Source: Candidatus Thorarchaeota archaeon
Lineage (GTDB): Archaea; Asgardarchaeota; Thorarchaeia; Thorarchaeales; Thorarchaeaceae
DNA length: 64,000 nucleotides
Direction: 5' to 3'
Assembly: GCA_011365025.1 (NCBI GenBank)
Contig: RDOF01000001.1
Span: forward strand, 210,283-274,282
Made by a program: the position numbers and the translations under genes. Positions 42,770-51,996 of this stretch are shown here, in pieces (position 1 is the stretch's first letter; each line of letters opens with the position of its first letter). The notes under the pieces were generated by a model. The model saw only the letters and a list, made by a program, of their open reading frames with translations. It was not told the DNA's origin and did no database searches.

Positions 42770-43396
42770 TCATTTTAGTCCTGTATCTAATTTCTCAAGA
42801 TTTCTGCTTCGAACAGCCTGCAAGGTGGGATATAGTGTAATTAGTAGGACAATAACCCCTCCAAGAGTATAGACAATGCTCCCAACAAGGCTCTGAGATA
42901 CTACCAAGATAAGAAGAATTAGCTGCGGAGGGATTATCAGGAAAACCGAAGGCGTTCTTTGCCTCCGCATGCGTATATTCATTCTATCGAGAACAGCGAG
43001 TGTTCCTACAAGAATTGCCATCCCTAGAAGAAGTAGCATTCCAAGACCTAGGCCTGAGAGATAATGCTGTACGTGGATAAACTCCGATTGGTCGTCTTGG
43101 AGAGCAAGCTGCAGCAGGGGAGTTCCTTCTGGCCAACCGAGGGTTACTGCGTAGCTGAAGAGCTGCGCGGCATAATTCCGGTATTGCTGAATGCAAAATG
43201 GATATGCAACGGGTGAAAAGACTCGTAAATCTTCATTTTCGCTTAGTGAGATTTCTGTAATAGGTGGCAGACTGGCCAGCACAGCAATTATGTAAGATGT
43301 GATGAGTCCTATGGAAAGAAGGATGACTATCTTCTCTGTGCCAGTTTCACGTACCAATAACCACGCAATAACAACTGAGGCAATTACGACAAGCAA
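42770..43396 (-). CDS. Hypothetical membrane protein
   Basis: 208 residues with five or so hydrophobic segments: about 1-13, 22-44, 116-137, 150-168 and 172-192. A polar external stretch (PITEISLSENEDLRVFSPVA) lies between the second and third. No family recognised. It begins 80 bp from the SPOUT-like gene on the same strand and ends 5 bp from the tRNA-Pro gene, which is on the other strand. Confidence 0.6.
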   Translation of the reverse strand: MLVVIASVVIAWLLVRETGTEKIVILLSIGLITSYIIAVLASLPPITEISLSENEDLRVFSPVAYPFCIQQYRNYAAQLFSYAVTLGWPEGTPLLQLALQDDQSEFIHVQHYLSGLGLGMLLLLGMAILVGTLAVLDRMNIRMRRQRTPSVFLIIPPQLILLILVVSQSLVGSIVYTLGGVIVLLITLYPTLQAVRSRNLEKLDTGLK

Positions 43397-43475
43397 TCGA
43401 TTCTACGCTTCCACTATTTCATGGTTTGCTTTCACACTGTGTGGACATATACCTTACGCCAGTCACACGTGCCTT

Positions 43476-43952
43476 TCATGAAATCGCAGCCTTTATGCCA
43501 TAAAGGACAACTGCTACTGTGCCTGCAGGTCCAATGTCAACCTTGGCATCCAGACTGACACAGTTTCCCAAGTCCATTTCTTTTCTTGAAAAGGAGCTAT
43601 TGCTGCCTGAAACGACAATTACAACCCGCCCTACGGACTTCAGATGATCTATTAGAGTGTCTGTTTCAACCCGTTTGTCAGTGAGAACAGGAGATGCCAA
43701 CAAGAATGGTTTGTAGACCCCGAGCAGTTCAAGGGCATCAGCCAGATCAGGCAGTACCATGAAACTACCACTCATCTTAATGGCAAGTCGATTTGCATCA
43801 GGCACACCTGTCTGCGCTGCCGAACCTTCGGCTTTCGTTACTATGTAGTTAGCAAATCCCAAGCCATAGACGACTTGTGCTGTTTCAACCACTTTGCTTA
43901 CTGCATGAACATTATGAAGAATTACGAAGACATTCCTAGCATGATTCTTCAA
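43476..43952 (-). CDS. SPOUT-like (SpoU-related, COG4080-type) RNA methylase
   Basis: 158 residues from TTG 43952. The opening VFVILHNVHAVSKVVETAQV with YGLGFANYIVTKAEGSAAQT resembles the small archaeal SpoU-related family; the C-terminus has GRVVIVVSGSNSSFSRKEMD and DIGPAGTVAVVLYGIKAAI, where a SPOUT knot would bind S-adenosylmethionine. The RNA target is unknown. Its start overlaps the end of the cytosine methyltransferase gene by 17 bp. Confidence 0.55.
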   Translation of the reverse strand: MKNHARNVFVILHNVHAVSKVVETAQVVYGLGFANYIVTKAEGSAAQTGVPDANRLAIKMSGSFMVLPDLADALELLGVYKPFLLASPVLTDKRVETDTLIDHLKSVGRVVIVVSGSNSSFSRKEMDLGNCVSLDAKVDIGPAGTVAVVLYGIKAAIS

Positions 43953-44910
43953 GATAGGCTTCTACCTCCTTTGCAATGAGATGGGATATTTGTGGGGGAA
44001 CACTCTCACCAACTTGATTGTATTGACTGTCTGTGGGACCAGTAAAAATGTAAGTGTCAGGATAACTCATGAGTCTTGCGTGTTCGCGCACTGTGAGTAG
44101 ACGGTTCTCAAAGGGATGAATGTACCTTGAAAGCCCAATGATTGAGGTTGCAACTTGGTTCGGAGCAAGCCGGACCCAGTTGGGAATAGTCTTCTTCTTT
44201 GAAACTCGGAAGTACTTGATTCCTCTTCCATAACCGGTCTTTCTGAGACGCTTCATCTTCTCTTCTGATACTGGGACAAAGGTATGATTGGGTATCTTAA
44301 TACCGGGGGACCATATTGCGTCAATATTCAAAGCCGGAAGGTCGCCAATCGCTTCGATGACTTTTGGGGTGCGATGCCTTGGTAGTCTGAACCTCAGATT
44401 GCTTATGAATACCCTGAGCCGTTTCGATGGGTTCCCATGGTGATGCGCCCGAATCAGATTGAAGTATAGGTTGTCAATTCCAACACGGGCGAACTCCCGA
44501 TGAAGAACTTCACGCCCACCTGACTCCATTATGGCTCCTACATTCTCTATTACAAAGACTTGTGGTGACAAGTCACCAATGATTCGTATTGCATCCAAGA
44601 CCAGACGAGCTGTTCCAGTGCCATATATTCTGTCAACTGCAAGAGATGAACTTCTAGGATTGGCTCGACTAAACTCCTCACATGGAGGTGAGGCAATTAT
44701 CACATCAGGCGTTCCACCGAGAAAATGCTCAATTTCAGTAGAATGAAGATAGTGGAGATCCCTCTGACAAGTCATTGCCTTTGGGTAATTCAGTCGGTAG
44801 GTCCCTAAAGCAAACTTGTCCGTGTCTACTGCAACGTGACAGCCACTGGCCATAGGAGCAAATCCGAAAGCAAAGCCCCCAGCGCCGGAAAATAGGTCAA
44901 GGAGTTTCAT
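43936..44910 (-). CDS. Orphan DNA cytosine-5 methyltransferase
   Basis: 324 residues from the ATG giving MKLLDLFSGAGGFAFGF (motif I). Motif IV, PDVIIASPPCEEFSRANP, holds the catalytic Cys. Motif VI is FVIENVGAIMES, motif VIII is SKRLRVFISNL and motif X is QYNQVGESVPPQISHLIAKE. The variable region for target recognition is short. It methylates cytosine C5 in duplex DNA at an unknown site. No restriction endonuclease is nearby, so it may serve regulation or protection from foreign nucleases. Confidence 0.9.
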   Translation of the reverse strand: MKLLDLFSGAGGFAFGFAPMASGCHVAVDTDKFALGTYRLNYPKAMTCQRDLHYLHSTEIEHFLGGTPDVIIASPPCEEFSRANPRSSSLAVDRIYGTGTARLVLDAIRIIGDLSPQVFVIENVGAIMESGGREVLHREFARVGIDNLYFNLIRAHHHGNPSKRLRVFISNLRFRLPRHRTPKVIEAIGDLPALNIDAIWSPGIKIPNHTFVPVSEEKMKRLRKTGYGRGIKYFRVSKKKTIPNWVRLAPNQVATSIIGLSRYIHPFENRLLTVREHARLMSYPDTYIFTGPTDSQYNQVGESVPPQISHLIAKEVEAYLEESC

Positions 44911-45046
44911 GCACATATATGTTGGAAAGCACCCCGTCATGAGTCTTGTGTATCCTTTCCAGTACGTGGGTTCGGTGTTTATCTAAGGAAGAATTCAAAA
45001 GTGCCGAAGGTTTGACCGCCTTCAGCAAATCGGAGAAGATGATTCA

Positions 45047-45988
45047 ATGGGACAAGGCGTTGGTTTTGGAAAGAGCATCCTCTATGGAGAGCACTTTGTG
45101 GTCTATGGCCTTCCCGCCCTGGCTGCTGGAATAGCTTCTGGAACAAGAGCTGTAGTGAATCGTACTGGAAAAGCAGGCTGGACCTTGGATGACAGAAGGC
45201 CTGAAGTTCCTGGCTATAAAGCCAAAAAGATGGCTGAGCAGAAGGAGTCAATTGATTTAGTAGTTCGAGCTGCCGGCGTAGATCTCTCTGAAAATGGTAT
45301 CCATATCGAATTGGATGGCGATTTGGTCTGTGCCTCTGGTTTCGGAGCGAGTGCTGCAAGCTGCGTTTCTTTGGCACGTGCATTGAATGAGGAGTTCAAA
45401 CTGGGTTATGATGATGAAAGGATTAACCAGATTGGATTTGAAGGCGAAAAGGGATATCATGGCACACCTTCTGGCATTGACAATACTGCCTCTACCTTTG
45501 GTGGATTAGTATGGTATGTGCGTGACCTCAGTGGAGGACCACCATCCTTCGAGAAACTGAAGCTGAAAGATACGGCTTATCTTACCATCGCTTCCACGGG
45601 CATCACGGCAAGCACTACGCAAGTTGTTGGTGATGTAAGGAAGAAGAAGGAAGCTGACCCAACATGGTTTGCAGATATAGTAGAGGAGTACAGGAAACTT
45701 GTACAGGATGCACGAAATGCTCTTCTCAGATTTGACGCCAAGCATGCTGGAGAATTAATGAACAAAAATCATGAACTATTGCAGGAACTAACGGTTTCTT
45801 GCAGGGAACTGGATGATATGGTTGACACAGCAAGAATGAACGGCGCCATCGGTGCTAAGCTGACAGGTACTGGGCGAGGAGGCAATATGATTGCTCTTGC
45901 TCCAGACAAGGAAACACAGAACCGAATTGCAAAGGCGCTGGAGAAGAGTGGTTCTCCGCTGGTATACAATACAACGTTCGGTCTTTGA
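45047..45988 (+). CDS. mvk: Mevalonate kinase
   Basis: 313 residues, GHMP kinase superfamily. GFGKSILYGEHFVVYGLPAL is the N-terminal signature; the phosphate loop DLVCASGFGASAASCVSLAR and the C-terminal GAIGAKLTGTGRGGNMIALA complete it. It makes 5-phosphomevalonate. It is first in an operon with the decarboxylase and dehydratase of the archaeal modified mevalonate pathway, whose substrate is exactly that product. Confidence 0.93.
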   Translation: MGQGVGFGKSILYGEHFVVYGLPALAAGIASGTRAVVNRTGKAGWTLDDRRPEVPGYKAKKMAEQKESIDLVVRAAGVDLSENGIHIELDGDLVCASGFGASAASCVSLARALNEEFKLGYDDERINQIGFEGEKGYHGTPSGIDNTASTFGGLVWYVRDLSGGPPSFEKLKLKDTAYLTIASTGITASTTQVVGDVRKKKEADPTWFADIVEEYRKLVQDARNALLRFDAKHAGELMNKNHELLQELTVSCRELDDMVDTARMNGAIGAKLTGTGRGGNMIALAPDKETQNRIAKALEKSGSPLVYNTTFGL

Positions 45989-45997
45989 GGTGAGCAT

Positions 45998-47305
45998 ATG
46001 ATTCTAGAAAGATACATTGAACAGCTTGTCAAGAATGGCAAGATTGAACAAGTGAAGAAGCCAATTTCGAAGAACTTGGAGATTGCAGGTGTTTTGAAAG
46101 CACTGGAGCCAACACCCGTATTCTTTGAAAAGGTGAAGGAATCCAACTATAGGGTTGCCGGAAATCTATTCTGTACTAAGGAACAAATAGCAGCCTATTT
46201 TGGTATTGAAATAAGAGAAATTATTCCCACACTATCAAATGCAATCGAGAGGAGAAGCCAGCCAGAAGAAACGGATGTGGCGCCGTGCCAAGAAATTGTA
46301 GAGGATGCAGTAGACCTTGATGAGCTTCCCATTCTGTTGCACAATAAGATTGATGGCGGGCCTTATATTTCGTCAGGAGTAGTAGTTGCGTCGGACCCGG
46401 AGTTTGGACAGAATCTTGATTTTCACCGAGCGATGCAAATATCGAAGGATCATATGGTCACTAGAGTAGTGAGTGGTAGGGACTTTCACAAGTTTCTCAA
46501 ACGAAACGAAGAGGTAGATGTGGCGTACTGCATAGGGAATACGCCTGAAGTCTTGATTGCAGCAGCTACTTCAGTGGAAACTGGCGTAGATGAACTTCAG
46601 ATTGCAAATGCATTGAAACCGATTAGGGTCACACAGGCAAAGACGGTCAACCTTATGATACCTGCTGATTGTGAATTTGTGTTGGAAGGGCGAGTGTTCT
46701 TGGATGAGCGTCATAATGAGGGCCCATTTATCGATCTTACAGAAACTGTTGATGTAATTCGAGAAGAGCCCGTCTTTGAGGTTAGGAAGATAACACATCG
46801 AAAGACCGCCATTTGGCAAGGTCTTCTTCCAGGCAGGTCTGAACACAAGATACTGATGGGCATGCCAAGAGAACCAACTGTCTTCAGGAGCATTAAGGAG
46901 CTTGGAGTCAATGTCTTAGATGTGAACATTACTCCAGGAGGAGCAAGTTGGCTTCACATCGCTGTTCAGATTGAAAAGGCCAAAGACGATGATGGAGTGA
47001 AGGCAATCGAAGGTGCTTTTGCAGGTCATAAGAGTGCCAAACACGTCTGGGTCTATGACAAGGACATCGATATTTACGATGAACAGGAGAGAGAATGGGC
47101 CATGGCTACCAGATTCCAGGGGGACATGAACCTTATAGTTAAGGAAAGAGAACCCGGCAGTTCTCTTGATCCAAGTGCGGAACCTAGTACAAAGATGACC
47201 ACGAAGATTGGCTTCGACTGTACAAAGGACCTAGAAACGAAGGGGAAGAGCTTTGACAAGGCACACTTCCCAGGAGTTGACCTGAAGAAGTTCTTGGGTG
47301 AGTAG
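45998..47305 (+). CDS. UbiD-family decarboxylase, probable anhydromevalonate phosphate decarboxylase
   Basis: 435 residues. UbiD fold with a prenylated-FMN site: GGPYISSGVVVASDPEFG, VAYCIGNTPEVLIAAATSVE, and EGRVFLDERHNEGPFIDLTE then GLLPGRSEHKILMGMPREP. UbiD itself acts on ubiquinone precursors, but this gene lies between mevalonate kinase and both phosphomevalonate dehydratase subunits, matching the established archaeal pathway in which the family member converts trans-anhydromevalonate phosphate to isopentenyl phosphate. It starts 9 bp after mvk. Confidence 0.9.
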   Translation: MILERYIEQLVKNGKIEQVKKPISKNLEIAGVLKALEPTPVFFEKVKESNYRVAGNLFCTKEQIAAYFGIEIREIIPTLSNAIERRSQPEETDVAPCQEIVEDAVDLDELPILLHNKIDGGPYISSGVVVASDPEFGQNLDFHRAMQISKDHMVTRVVSGRDFHKFLKRNEEVDVAYCIGNTPEVLIAAATSVETGVDELQIANALKPIRVTQAKTVNLMIPADCEFVLEGRVFLDERHNEGPFIDLTETVDVIREEPVFEVRKITHRKTAIWQGLLPGRSEHKILMGMPREPTVFRSIKELGVNVLDVNITPGGASWLHIAVQIEKAKDDDGVKAIEGAFAGHKSAKHVWVYDKDIDIYDEQEREWAMATRFQGDMNLIVKEREPGSSLDPSAEPSTKMTTKIGFDCTKDLETKGKSFDKAHFPGVDLKKFLGE

Positions 47306-47306
47306 T

Positions 47307-48494
47307 ATGGGACTTGAACTAACAAAAGAAGAAACTGAAATGCTAGATGGAAAGCATGGGAAAGCCACAAGAAAGGCCATGGAGATTATAGCAACACTTG
47401 GAGAGATTTACGGTGCAGAACGGCTTATTCCCGTGTCTAGTGTGCAAATCGCAGGAGTTTCATACCACAATCTTGGTGAAGCTGGGCTTGAGTACCTCTC
47501 GGAAATGGCTGAGGACGGTCAGACACGAGTTCTTACTACACTGAACCCTGCAGGTATGGACCTGATTGAGTGGAAGAAGCATGGGATAAGTGAAGACTTT
47601 GCTGAGAACCAGCAGAGAGTAGTAGATGCATTCGAAAGAATGGGCGTTGTAACAACCTGTACCTGTACACCGTACCTCATAGGGAATCTGCCTCATTATG
47701 GCGAGCACATTGCGTGGGCTGAATCATCTGCTGTCTGCTTTGCGAATTCCGTAATAGGGGCGCTTACGAATCGAGAGGGAGGACCAAGCGCTTTGGCCTC
47801 GGCCCTCACTGGAAAGACTGCAGAGTATGGCTTTCATCTTGAGAAGAACCGAGTTGCACAAGTGTCATATGACGTGGAACCAGAGCTCTCAACCACAGAT
47901 GATTTCGGTCTATTAGGGAAGGCAATTGGAGACCGGACAGGAAAACTGATTCCATATGTCAGGGGAGTTAAGGATGCTACAACAGATCAGCTTAGGTCTC
48001 TTTGTGCATCGATAGCTACCTACGGTGGCATAGCCCTGTTTCATATGGAAGGAATAACGCCAAATCGGACACCTGTTCCCGAGAAGACCGAAACAATTAC
48101 CCTAGATGACTTGGACAAGGCACGTGCAGAGCTTGATGACAAAGAGGCAGAGATTGATTTCATCAGTATTGGATGCCCTCATGCAAGTATCGCAGATATT
48201 GCTAAAATTGCTGAGATGCTTGATGGAAAGAAAGTGGCCAATGGGAAGACCGTCTGGATTACAACTGCAAAGCCTACAAAAGATATAGCTATCAAGATGG
48301 GGTATTACGATAAGATAGAAGGATCAGGGGCATACCTTGTCAGTGATGCTTGTTGTGCAGTGGCACCATTGGAAGGCCGGTTTAGGGGTCTGATGACAGA
48401 TTCTGCAAAAGCATGTTTCTATGCAAGAGGAAAGAACAAATTTGACATCAAGATCCGAAACATAGAGGAATGCATAAAGGAGGCATTGAATTGA
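47307..48494 (+). CDS. Phosphomevalonate dehydratase large subunit (aconitase X)
   Basis: 395 residues from ATG 47307, 1 bp after the decarboxylase stop. Aconitase-X family with Cys ligands for its Fe-S cluster: TCTCTPYLIGNLPHYGEHIA, DFISIGCPHASIADIAKIA and YLVSDACCAVAPLEGRF. It dehydrates 5-phosphomevalonate to trans-anhydromevalonate phosphate together with the small subunit that overlaps its stop. Confidence 0.92.
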   Translation: MGLELTKEETEMLDGKHGKATRKAMEIIATLGEIYGAERLIPVSSVQIAGVSYHNLGEAGLEYLSEMAEDGQTRVLTTLNPAGMDLIEWKKHGISEDFAENQQRVVDAFERMGVVTTCTCTPYLIGNLPHYGEHIAWAESSAVCFANSVIGALTNREGGPSALASALTGKTAEYGFHLEKNRVAQVSYDVEPELSTTDDFGLLGKAIGDRTGKLIPYVRGVKDATTDQLRSLCASIATYGGIALFHMEGITPNRTPVPEKTETITLDDLDKARAELDDKEAEIDFISIGCPHASIADIAKIAEMLDGKKVANGKTVWITTAKPTKDIAIKMGYYDKIEGSGAYLVSDACCAVAPLEGRFRGLMTDSAKACFYARGKNKFDIKIRNIEECIKEALN

Positions 48495-48886
48495 AGGAAT
48501 TACAGGGACGAAAGATCTACAAGGGCAAAACAGAGGGCGAAGCTCTTGTCACAAGAGTGGACATCAGTTTTTACGGGGGTGTTGACCCAGATACAGGCGA
48601 AGTTGTAGAAAAAGACCATCCACTTGAAGGTAAGTCTGTGTCTGGCAAGGTGCTAGTAATGCCAAGCGGGAAGGGGTCAACAGTGGGGTCATATGTCCTT
48701 TATGCATTGAAAAAGGCAAACAAGGCGCCAGTTGCCATAGTAAACAAGGAAACAGACCCTGTCATTGCGGTAGGCAGTATAATTTCTGAGATACCTACCG
48801 TAGATAAGATTGACATAGATAAAATAGAAACAGGACAGAAGGTAAGGATAGATGCCGACCGAGGCATAGTCATCATTGAAGAATAG
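48491..48886 (+). CDS. Phosphomevalonate dehydratase small subunit (DUF126/AcnX swivel)
   Basis: 131 residues from TTG 48491, which overlaps the large-subunit stop (TTGA) and has AAAGGAGG 7 nt upstream; the in-frame ATG 48470 lies before that ribosome site and is less likely. Motifs are GRKIYKGKTEGEALVTRVDI, GKSVSGKVLVMPSGKGSTVG and PVAIVNKETDPVIAVGSII. It is the beta-rich partner of the aconitase-X subunit. Confidence 0.93.
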   Translation: MKELQGRKIYKGKTEGEALVTRVDISFYGGVDPDTGEVVEKDHPLEGKSVSGKVLVMPSGKGSTVGSYVLYALKKANKAPVAIVNKETDPVIAVGSIISEIPTVDKIDIDKIETGQKVRIDADRGIVIIEE

Positions 48887-48913
48887 TCCAGATGGTTCTG
48901 AGGGAATATACCC

Positions 48914-49558
48914 TCAGAACCTCTGAATCTGGGGCTCAAAGTCTTCTGGCGTGAAGACTGGTTCCGCGTCCTCAGGTATTGCTCCTCGCTCCCTCAAGAC
49001 CTGCCTAGTGAGAAGGAAGTAAATCAGGGCAAGTGCCTTTCGGCCACGGTTGTTTGATGGGATTACAAAGTCCACGTTTGTTGTCTGGTTGTCAGTGTCG
49101 CATAACGCAATCACTGGAATCCCAATTCTGGCAGCTTCAGCGAGTGCCTGCTGGTCAGTACGTGGGTCTGTTAGCACCACCAAATCCGGTTCAACATAGC
49201 TTCTTGGACCGGCAATATTTGGATTTGTGAACGTGCCGGGCACAAAGCGTTCAGTGAAGGGAGTCGCACCAATGTAGTGGCTAAAGGTTTCTACGGGGCG
49301 CTTTCCGTACACACGGCCAGAAACAATCGCGATTTTGGAGGATTCAAATCTTGCAATGAACTTGGCTGCCGCACGAATTCTCTCGTCAGTCTTTCGAACA
49401 TCTAGCACGAAGAGACCGATTGGGCGCTGTCTATACACAAAGGGGTCCATATCTTGGGTCTTTACCTGGGTTCCAATGTGACAGCCAGCAGCTAGGTACT
49501 TGTCCATCGCAATTAGTAGTTCTGGTTCTGTTTCTGGAATCTCTGTTTCACTCATCAT
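48914..49558 (-). CDS. rps2: Ribosomal protein uS2
   Basis: 214 residues. Archaeal uS2: [59 protein letters not shown] and [20 protein letters not shown]. Last gene of the rpoD operon; its ATG overlaps the rpoN stop (ATGATGA region). It converges on the mevalonate operon. Confidence 0.96.
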   Translation of the reverse strand: MMSETEIPETEPELLIAMDKYLAAGCHIGTQVKTQDMDPFVYRQRPIGLFVLDVRKTDERIRAAAKFIARFESSKIAIVSGRVYGKRPVETFSHYIGATPFTERFVPGTFTNPNIAGPRSYVEPDLVVLTDPRTDQQALAEAARIGIPVIALCDTDNQTTNVDFVIPSNNRGRKALALIYFLLTRQVLRERGAIPEDAEPVFTPEDFEPQIQRF

Positions 49559-49773
49559 TGATTACCCTCCGCAGCTTCTGTCGTGGCAAAGGCCATGAAA
49601 CTATCAATAATATCGATATGCGCTAGGAGCATCCTCCTGCAGCAATATCGGTCCAGTCCAAGGTTATCCAGAACCTCAGCTGGGTCTTCCTGTTGACGTA
49701 CCTGTCGCTTGAATTGCTCGAATTTGTCGGCAACTACTTTTCCACATGTAAAACAGCGTACTGGAATTATCAT
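49555..49773 (-). CDS. rpoN: RNA polymerase subunit RpoN (Rpb10)
   Basis: 72 residues. The zinc-bundle motif [20 protein letters not shown] with [20 protein letters not shown] is diagnostic. It docks on RpoD and RpoL in the assembly platform. It overlaps uS2 and follows uS9 by 9 bp. RpoK, often found between rpoN and uS2, is absent here. Confidence 0.96.
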   Translation of the reverse strand: MIIPVRCFTCGKVVADKFEQFKRQVRQQEDPAEVLDNLGLDRYCCRRMLLAHIDIIDSFMAFATTEAAEGNQ

Positions 49774-49782
49774 CTTATCGCA

Positions 49783-50187
49783 TCACCTGTATGATTTCTG
49801 ATAACGTGAACGCGCCGACGGCCCTCCGAACTTCTTTGGCTCGGTACGTCGTGGGTCACCAACAAGCATGGTTCGATCATGCTCTAGCATTCTTGAGCGT
49901 GCTTCGAAGTCTTGGCTCATACGAAACAGGCTTGTTGCTATGGACATTCTCACAGCATCAGCTTGGCTCATGAACCCACCTCCACTAACACGGACTCTGA
50001 TGTCATACTTCCTCCAATCATCGCCGAAGATGATTAGAGGCTCCATTATGCGCATCTTGGCAATCTCCGGTCGATAAACCTCGATGGGACGACCATTGAC
50101 ACGGATTCTGCCATTTCCTTTCTTTATTGTGGCTTTTGCCAAAGAAGTTTTTCGCTTTCCAGTGGTAACAACTACTTTAACAGCCAC
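49783..50187 (-). CDS. rps9: Ribosomal protein uS9
   Basis: 134 residues from GTG 50187, preceded by GGAGGTTGCATGAA; the frame is open further up, but those residues are not part of the family. Core: VVVTTGKRKTSLAKATIKKG, RVSGGGFMSQADAVRMSIA and the basic C-terminus KFGGPSARSRYQKSYR that reaches the P-site tRNA. Confidence 0.95.
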   Translation of the reverse strand: MAVKVVVTTGKRKTSLAKATIKKGNGRIRVNGRPIEVYRPEIAKMRIMEPLIIFGDDWRKYDIRVRVSGGGFMSQADAVRMSIATSLFRMSQDFEARSRMLEHDRTMLVGDPRRTEPKKFGGPSARSRYQKSYR

Positions 50188-50188
50188 T

Positions 50189-50641
50189 TCATGCAACCTC
50201 CGGATTTCTCCATCCAAGTTCATGACTCAAGTCTTGGACGGTAATGTACTTCTGTTTCAGACTGTGATACCTCGAACCTTCGAGGACGATCTTCTCTGTA
50301 TCTGTAAACTCGCTGGGAACTCCGATAAAGACTTGAATGCGCTTGTAGGCCTCTTTTCCTCGAGGCTTGGGCCAAGGCAACATTCCTCTTATCATTCTAC
50401 GGACCATTTTGTCTGGTCGACGCTCATGAAAAGGTCCCTTTCGAGGATTGTATGAGGTGCGTATATTGTGCTTCTCCTTGAGGGCTTTGATGACCGTATG
50501 CTTGTCACCAGTAATGATTGCCTTCTCAGCATTCACAATCGCAATGAACTCGCCAAGCAAAGCAGCTTTTGCGACCTTTGAGGCCAGTCGACCAAGAATC
50601 ATGTTCTCGGCGTCGTAAACTTTGATTTTTTGATCGCTCAT
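50189..50641 (-). CDS. rpl13: Ribosomal protein uL13
   Basis: 150 residues from ATG 50641; an ATG at 50650 is in frame. YDAENMILGRLASKVAKAAL and RRPDKMVRRMIRGMLPWPKP are family blocks. It ends 1 bp before the uS9 start. Confidence 0.95.
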   Translation of the reverse strand: MSDQKIKVYDAENMILGRLASKVAKAALLGEFIAIVNAEKAIITGDKHTVIKALKEKHNIRTSYNPRKGPFHERRPDKMVRRMIRGMLPWPKPRGKEAYKRIQVFIGVPSEFTDTEKIVLEGSRYHSLKQKYITVQDLSHELGWRNPEVA

Positions 50642-50650
50642 TGATATCAC

Positions 50651-51010
50651 CTATACAATTATCGTGACTCCTTTGCCCTTTGGGCTCTGCTTTAGTAACT
50701 CAGGAATTGAGATTAGCGATCCACCGGCGTCAACTATTACTGATCGTGCAGAAGTCGAAGCATTGAGAGCAGCAACTGTCACTTTGTGCGATAGGTTGCC
50801 AGAACCCAATACCTTTCCCGGGATGACGACAATGTCTCCGGCACGTGTATGACGCTCAATCTTCCCAACATTTACTATACAGCGGTTCTTTGCGGGCTTA
50901 GCAACTAGCTCCGCAACTCTCTTCCAAATACTTGCATCATGTTTTATCGATGTCTTATGTAGTGCATTAATCAGTGCGCGTGTGTTGGGGTCAGTACTTC
51001 CCGTTTTCAC
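50651..51010 (-). CDS. rpl18e: Ribosomal protein eL18 (L18e)
   Basis: 119 residues. TRALINALHKTSIKHDASIW, VNVGKIERHTRAGDIVVIPG and KVLGSGNLSHKVTVAALNAS are typical of archaeal eL18. Second gene of the operon, between rpoD and uL13, the usual archaeal order. Confidence 0.95.
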   Translation of the reverse strand: MKTGSTDPNTRALINALHKTSIKHDASIWKRVAELVAKPAKNRCIVNVGKIERHTRAGDIVVIPGKVLGSGNLSHKVTVAALNASTSARSVIVDAGGSLISIPELLKQSPKGKGVTIIV

Positions 51011-51023
51011 TATTCAGCTCACC

Positions 51024-51824
51024 TCACAATGTACCTGCAAAGTCAAGGGCCACACGGATTCTTTCCTTCAGAATCTCGGTCGCTTTCTCAACGATTGTTT
51101 CTGGACTCAGAGCTCCTGTAGATTCCACCTTGAAGAGAAAAGCATCCTTCTTTGACCCGATTGTTATAACCCCAGGTTCACACTCCTGAACGCATATTTC
51201 ACACATACTGCAATCAAGGGTATTCTGGGTCGTTATGACGTCTCCATCAATCTTGAAGATTTTCTTCGGACAGACCTCTACACAAGCCTCGCACTTTGTA
51301 CACTTAGACTCGTCAACTTCGACAATCGGGATGTACTTGTAGGCGACTGTGGATACTGGTTGAAATTTGGCATTCTCGAAACCAGTGCCCAAACGAGCGT
51401 AGGCCTCAATGATTAGTCGCTGGTTTTGAGCGAGTTTCACTAGAGGTATCTTATCTGATGCTACTATCACTTTCGGATCTTGGGACGTAAGGTCACCAGA
51501 ATAAACGACCACTTCCTCACTGCCAGCTTCCTTCTCTAGGGTAAGCGTGCATTGACAAAGACTACATCCCTTTCCTTCGCAATCGCAGTCCCGGGGAAGA
51601 TTGTAGCTCTCTAGGTCGGTTACTAGGGGTACTAGTCCCATTCTATGGGCAAGGATTTCATCATACATGACACTTGTATTCTCAAGTACCAGTACTTCAT
51701 CAATTGCCATTGCAGGGACTCTGGTAAGCATCGTTCTCCGAAGAGCATTGGCAAATGACACATCAATGCCCTCAGCTAGAAAGTGAATAGCATCGTCCTG
51801 CCTGTGAATGATAGTGATCTCCAT
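51024..51824 (-). CDS. rpoD: RNA polymerase subunit RpoD (Rpb3) with two Fe-S motifs
   Basis: 266 residues from the ATG giving MEITIIHRQD. The dimerisation domain is ANALRRTMLTRVPAMAIDEV. Domain 3 contains two ferredoxin-like cysteine sets: CTKCEACVEVCPKKIF and CSMCEICVQECEPGVIT, so two 4Fe-4S clusters could be bound, as known for some archaeal RpoD proteins. It opens the operon with eL18, uL13, uS9, rpoN and uS2. The uS13-uS4-uS11 genes often found upstream are missing. Confidence 0.95.
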   Translation of the reverse strand: MEITIIHRQDDAIHFLAEGIDVSFANALRRTMLTRVPAMAIDEVLVLENTSVMYDEILAHRMGLVPLVTDLESYNLPRDCDCEGKGCSLCQCTLTLEKEAGSEEVVVYSGDLTSQDPKVIVASDKIPLVKLAQNQRLIIEAYARLGTGFENAKFQPVSTVAYKYIPIVEVDESKCTKCEACVEVCPKKIFKIDGDVITTQNTLDCSMCEICVQECEPGVITIGSKKDAFLFKVESTGALSPETIVEKATEILKERIRVALDFAGTL

Positions 51825-51948
51825 TGGCTCACCTGACCGCGGGGTATTCACCCAAAACACATTATCCCGGACGGACTCGCTACGGAACAGGTTTACTGTA
51901 TAGCTCAGTCGCCCGTGCCCTGGGCAACTTGCTCAAAAAGGTGTCTGT

Positions 51949-51957
51949 ATAAAAGCG
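51949..51957 (-). promoter_or_regulatory. TATA box of the rpoD ribosomal operon
   Basis: On the minus strand this reads CTTTTATAC, about 125 bp before the rpoD start; a second TATA-like element, GTATAAAAGA, lies at 51961-51970. The ~100-nt leader between promoter and rpoD is GC-rich with GCCC/GGGC pairings and could fold. Confidence 0.45.
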
Positions 51958-51996
51958 TTGTCTTTTATACCGATACAGGAAGGATTCGGGATTCAA

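Noticed and set aside
51860..51945. GC-rich leader before rpoD as a tRNA or small RNA gene
   Set aside because: Short GCCC/GGGC pairings only; no cloverleaf or known RNA family could be built.
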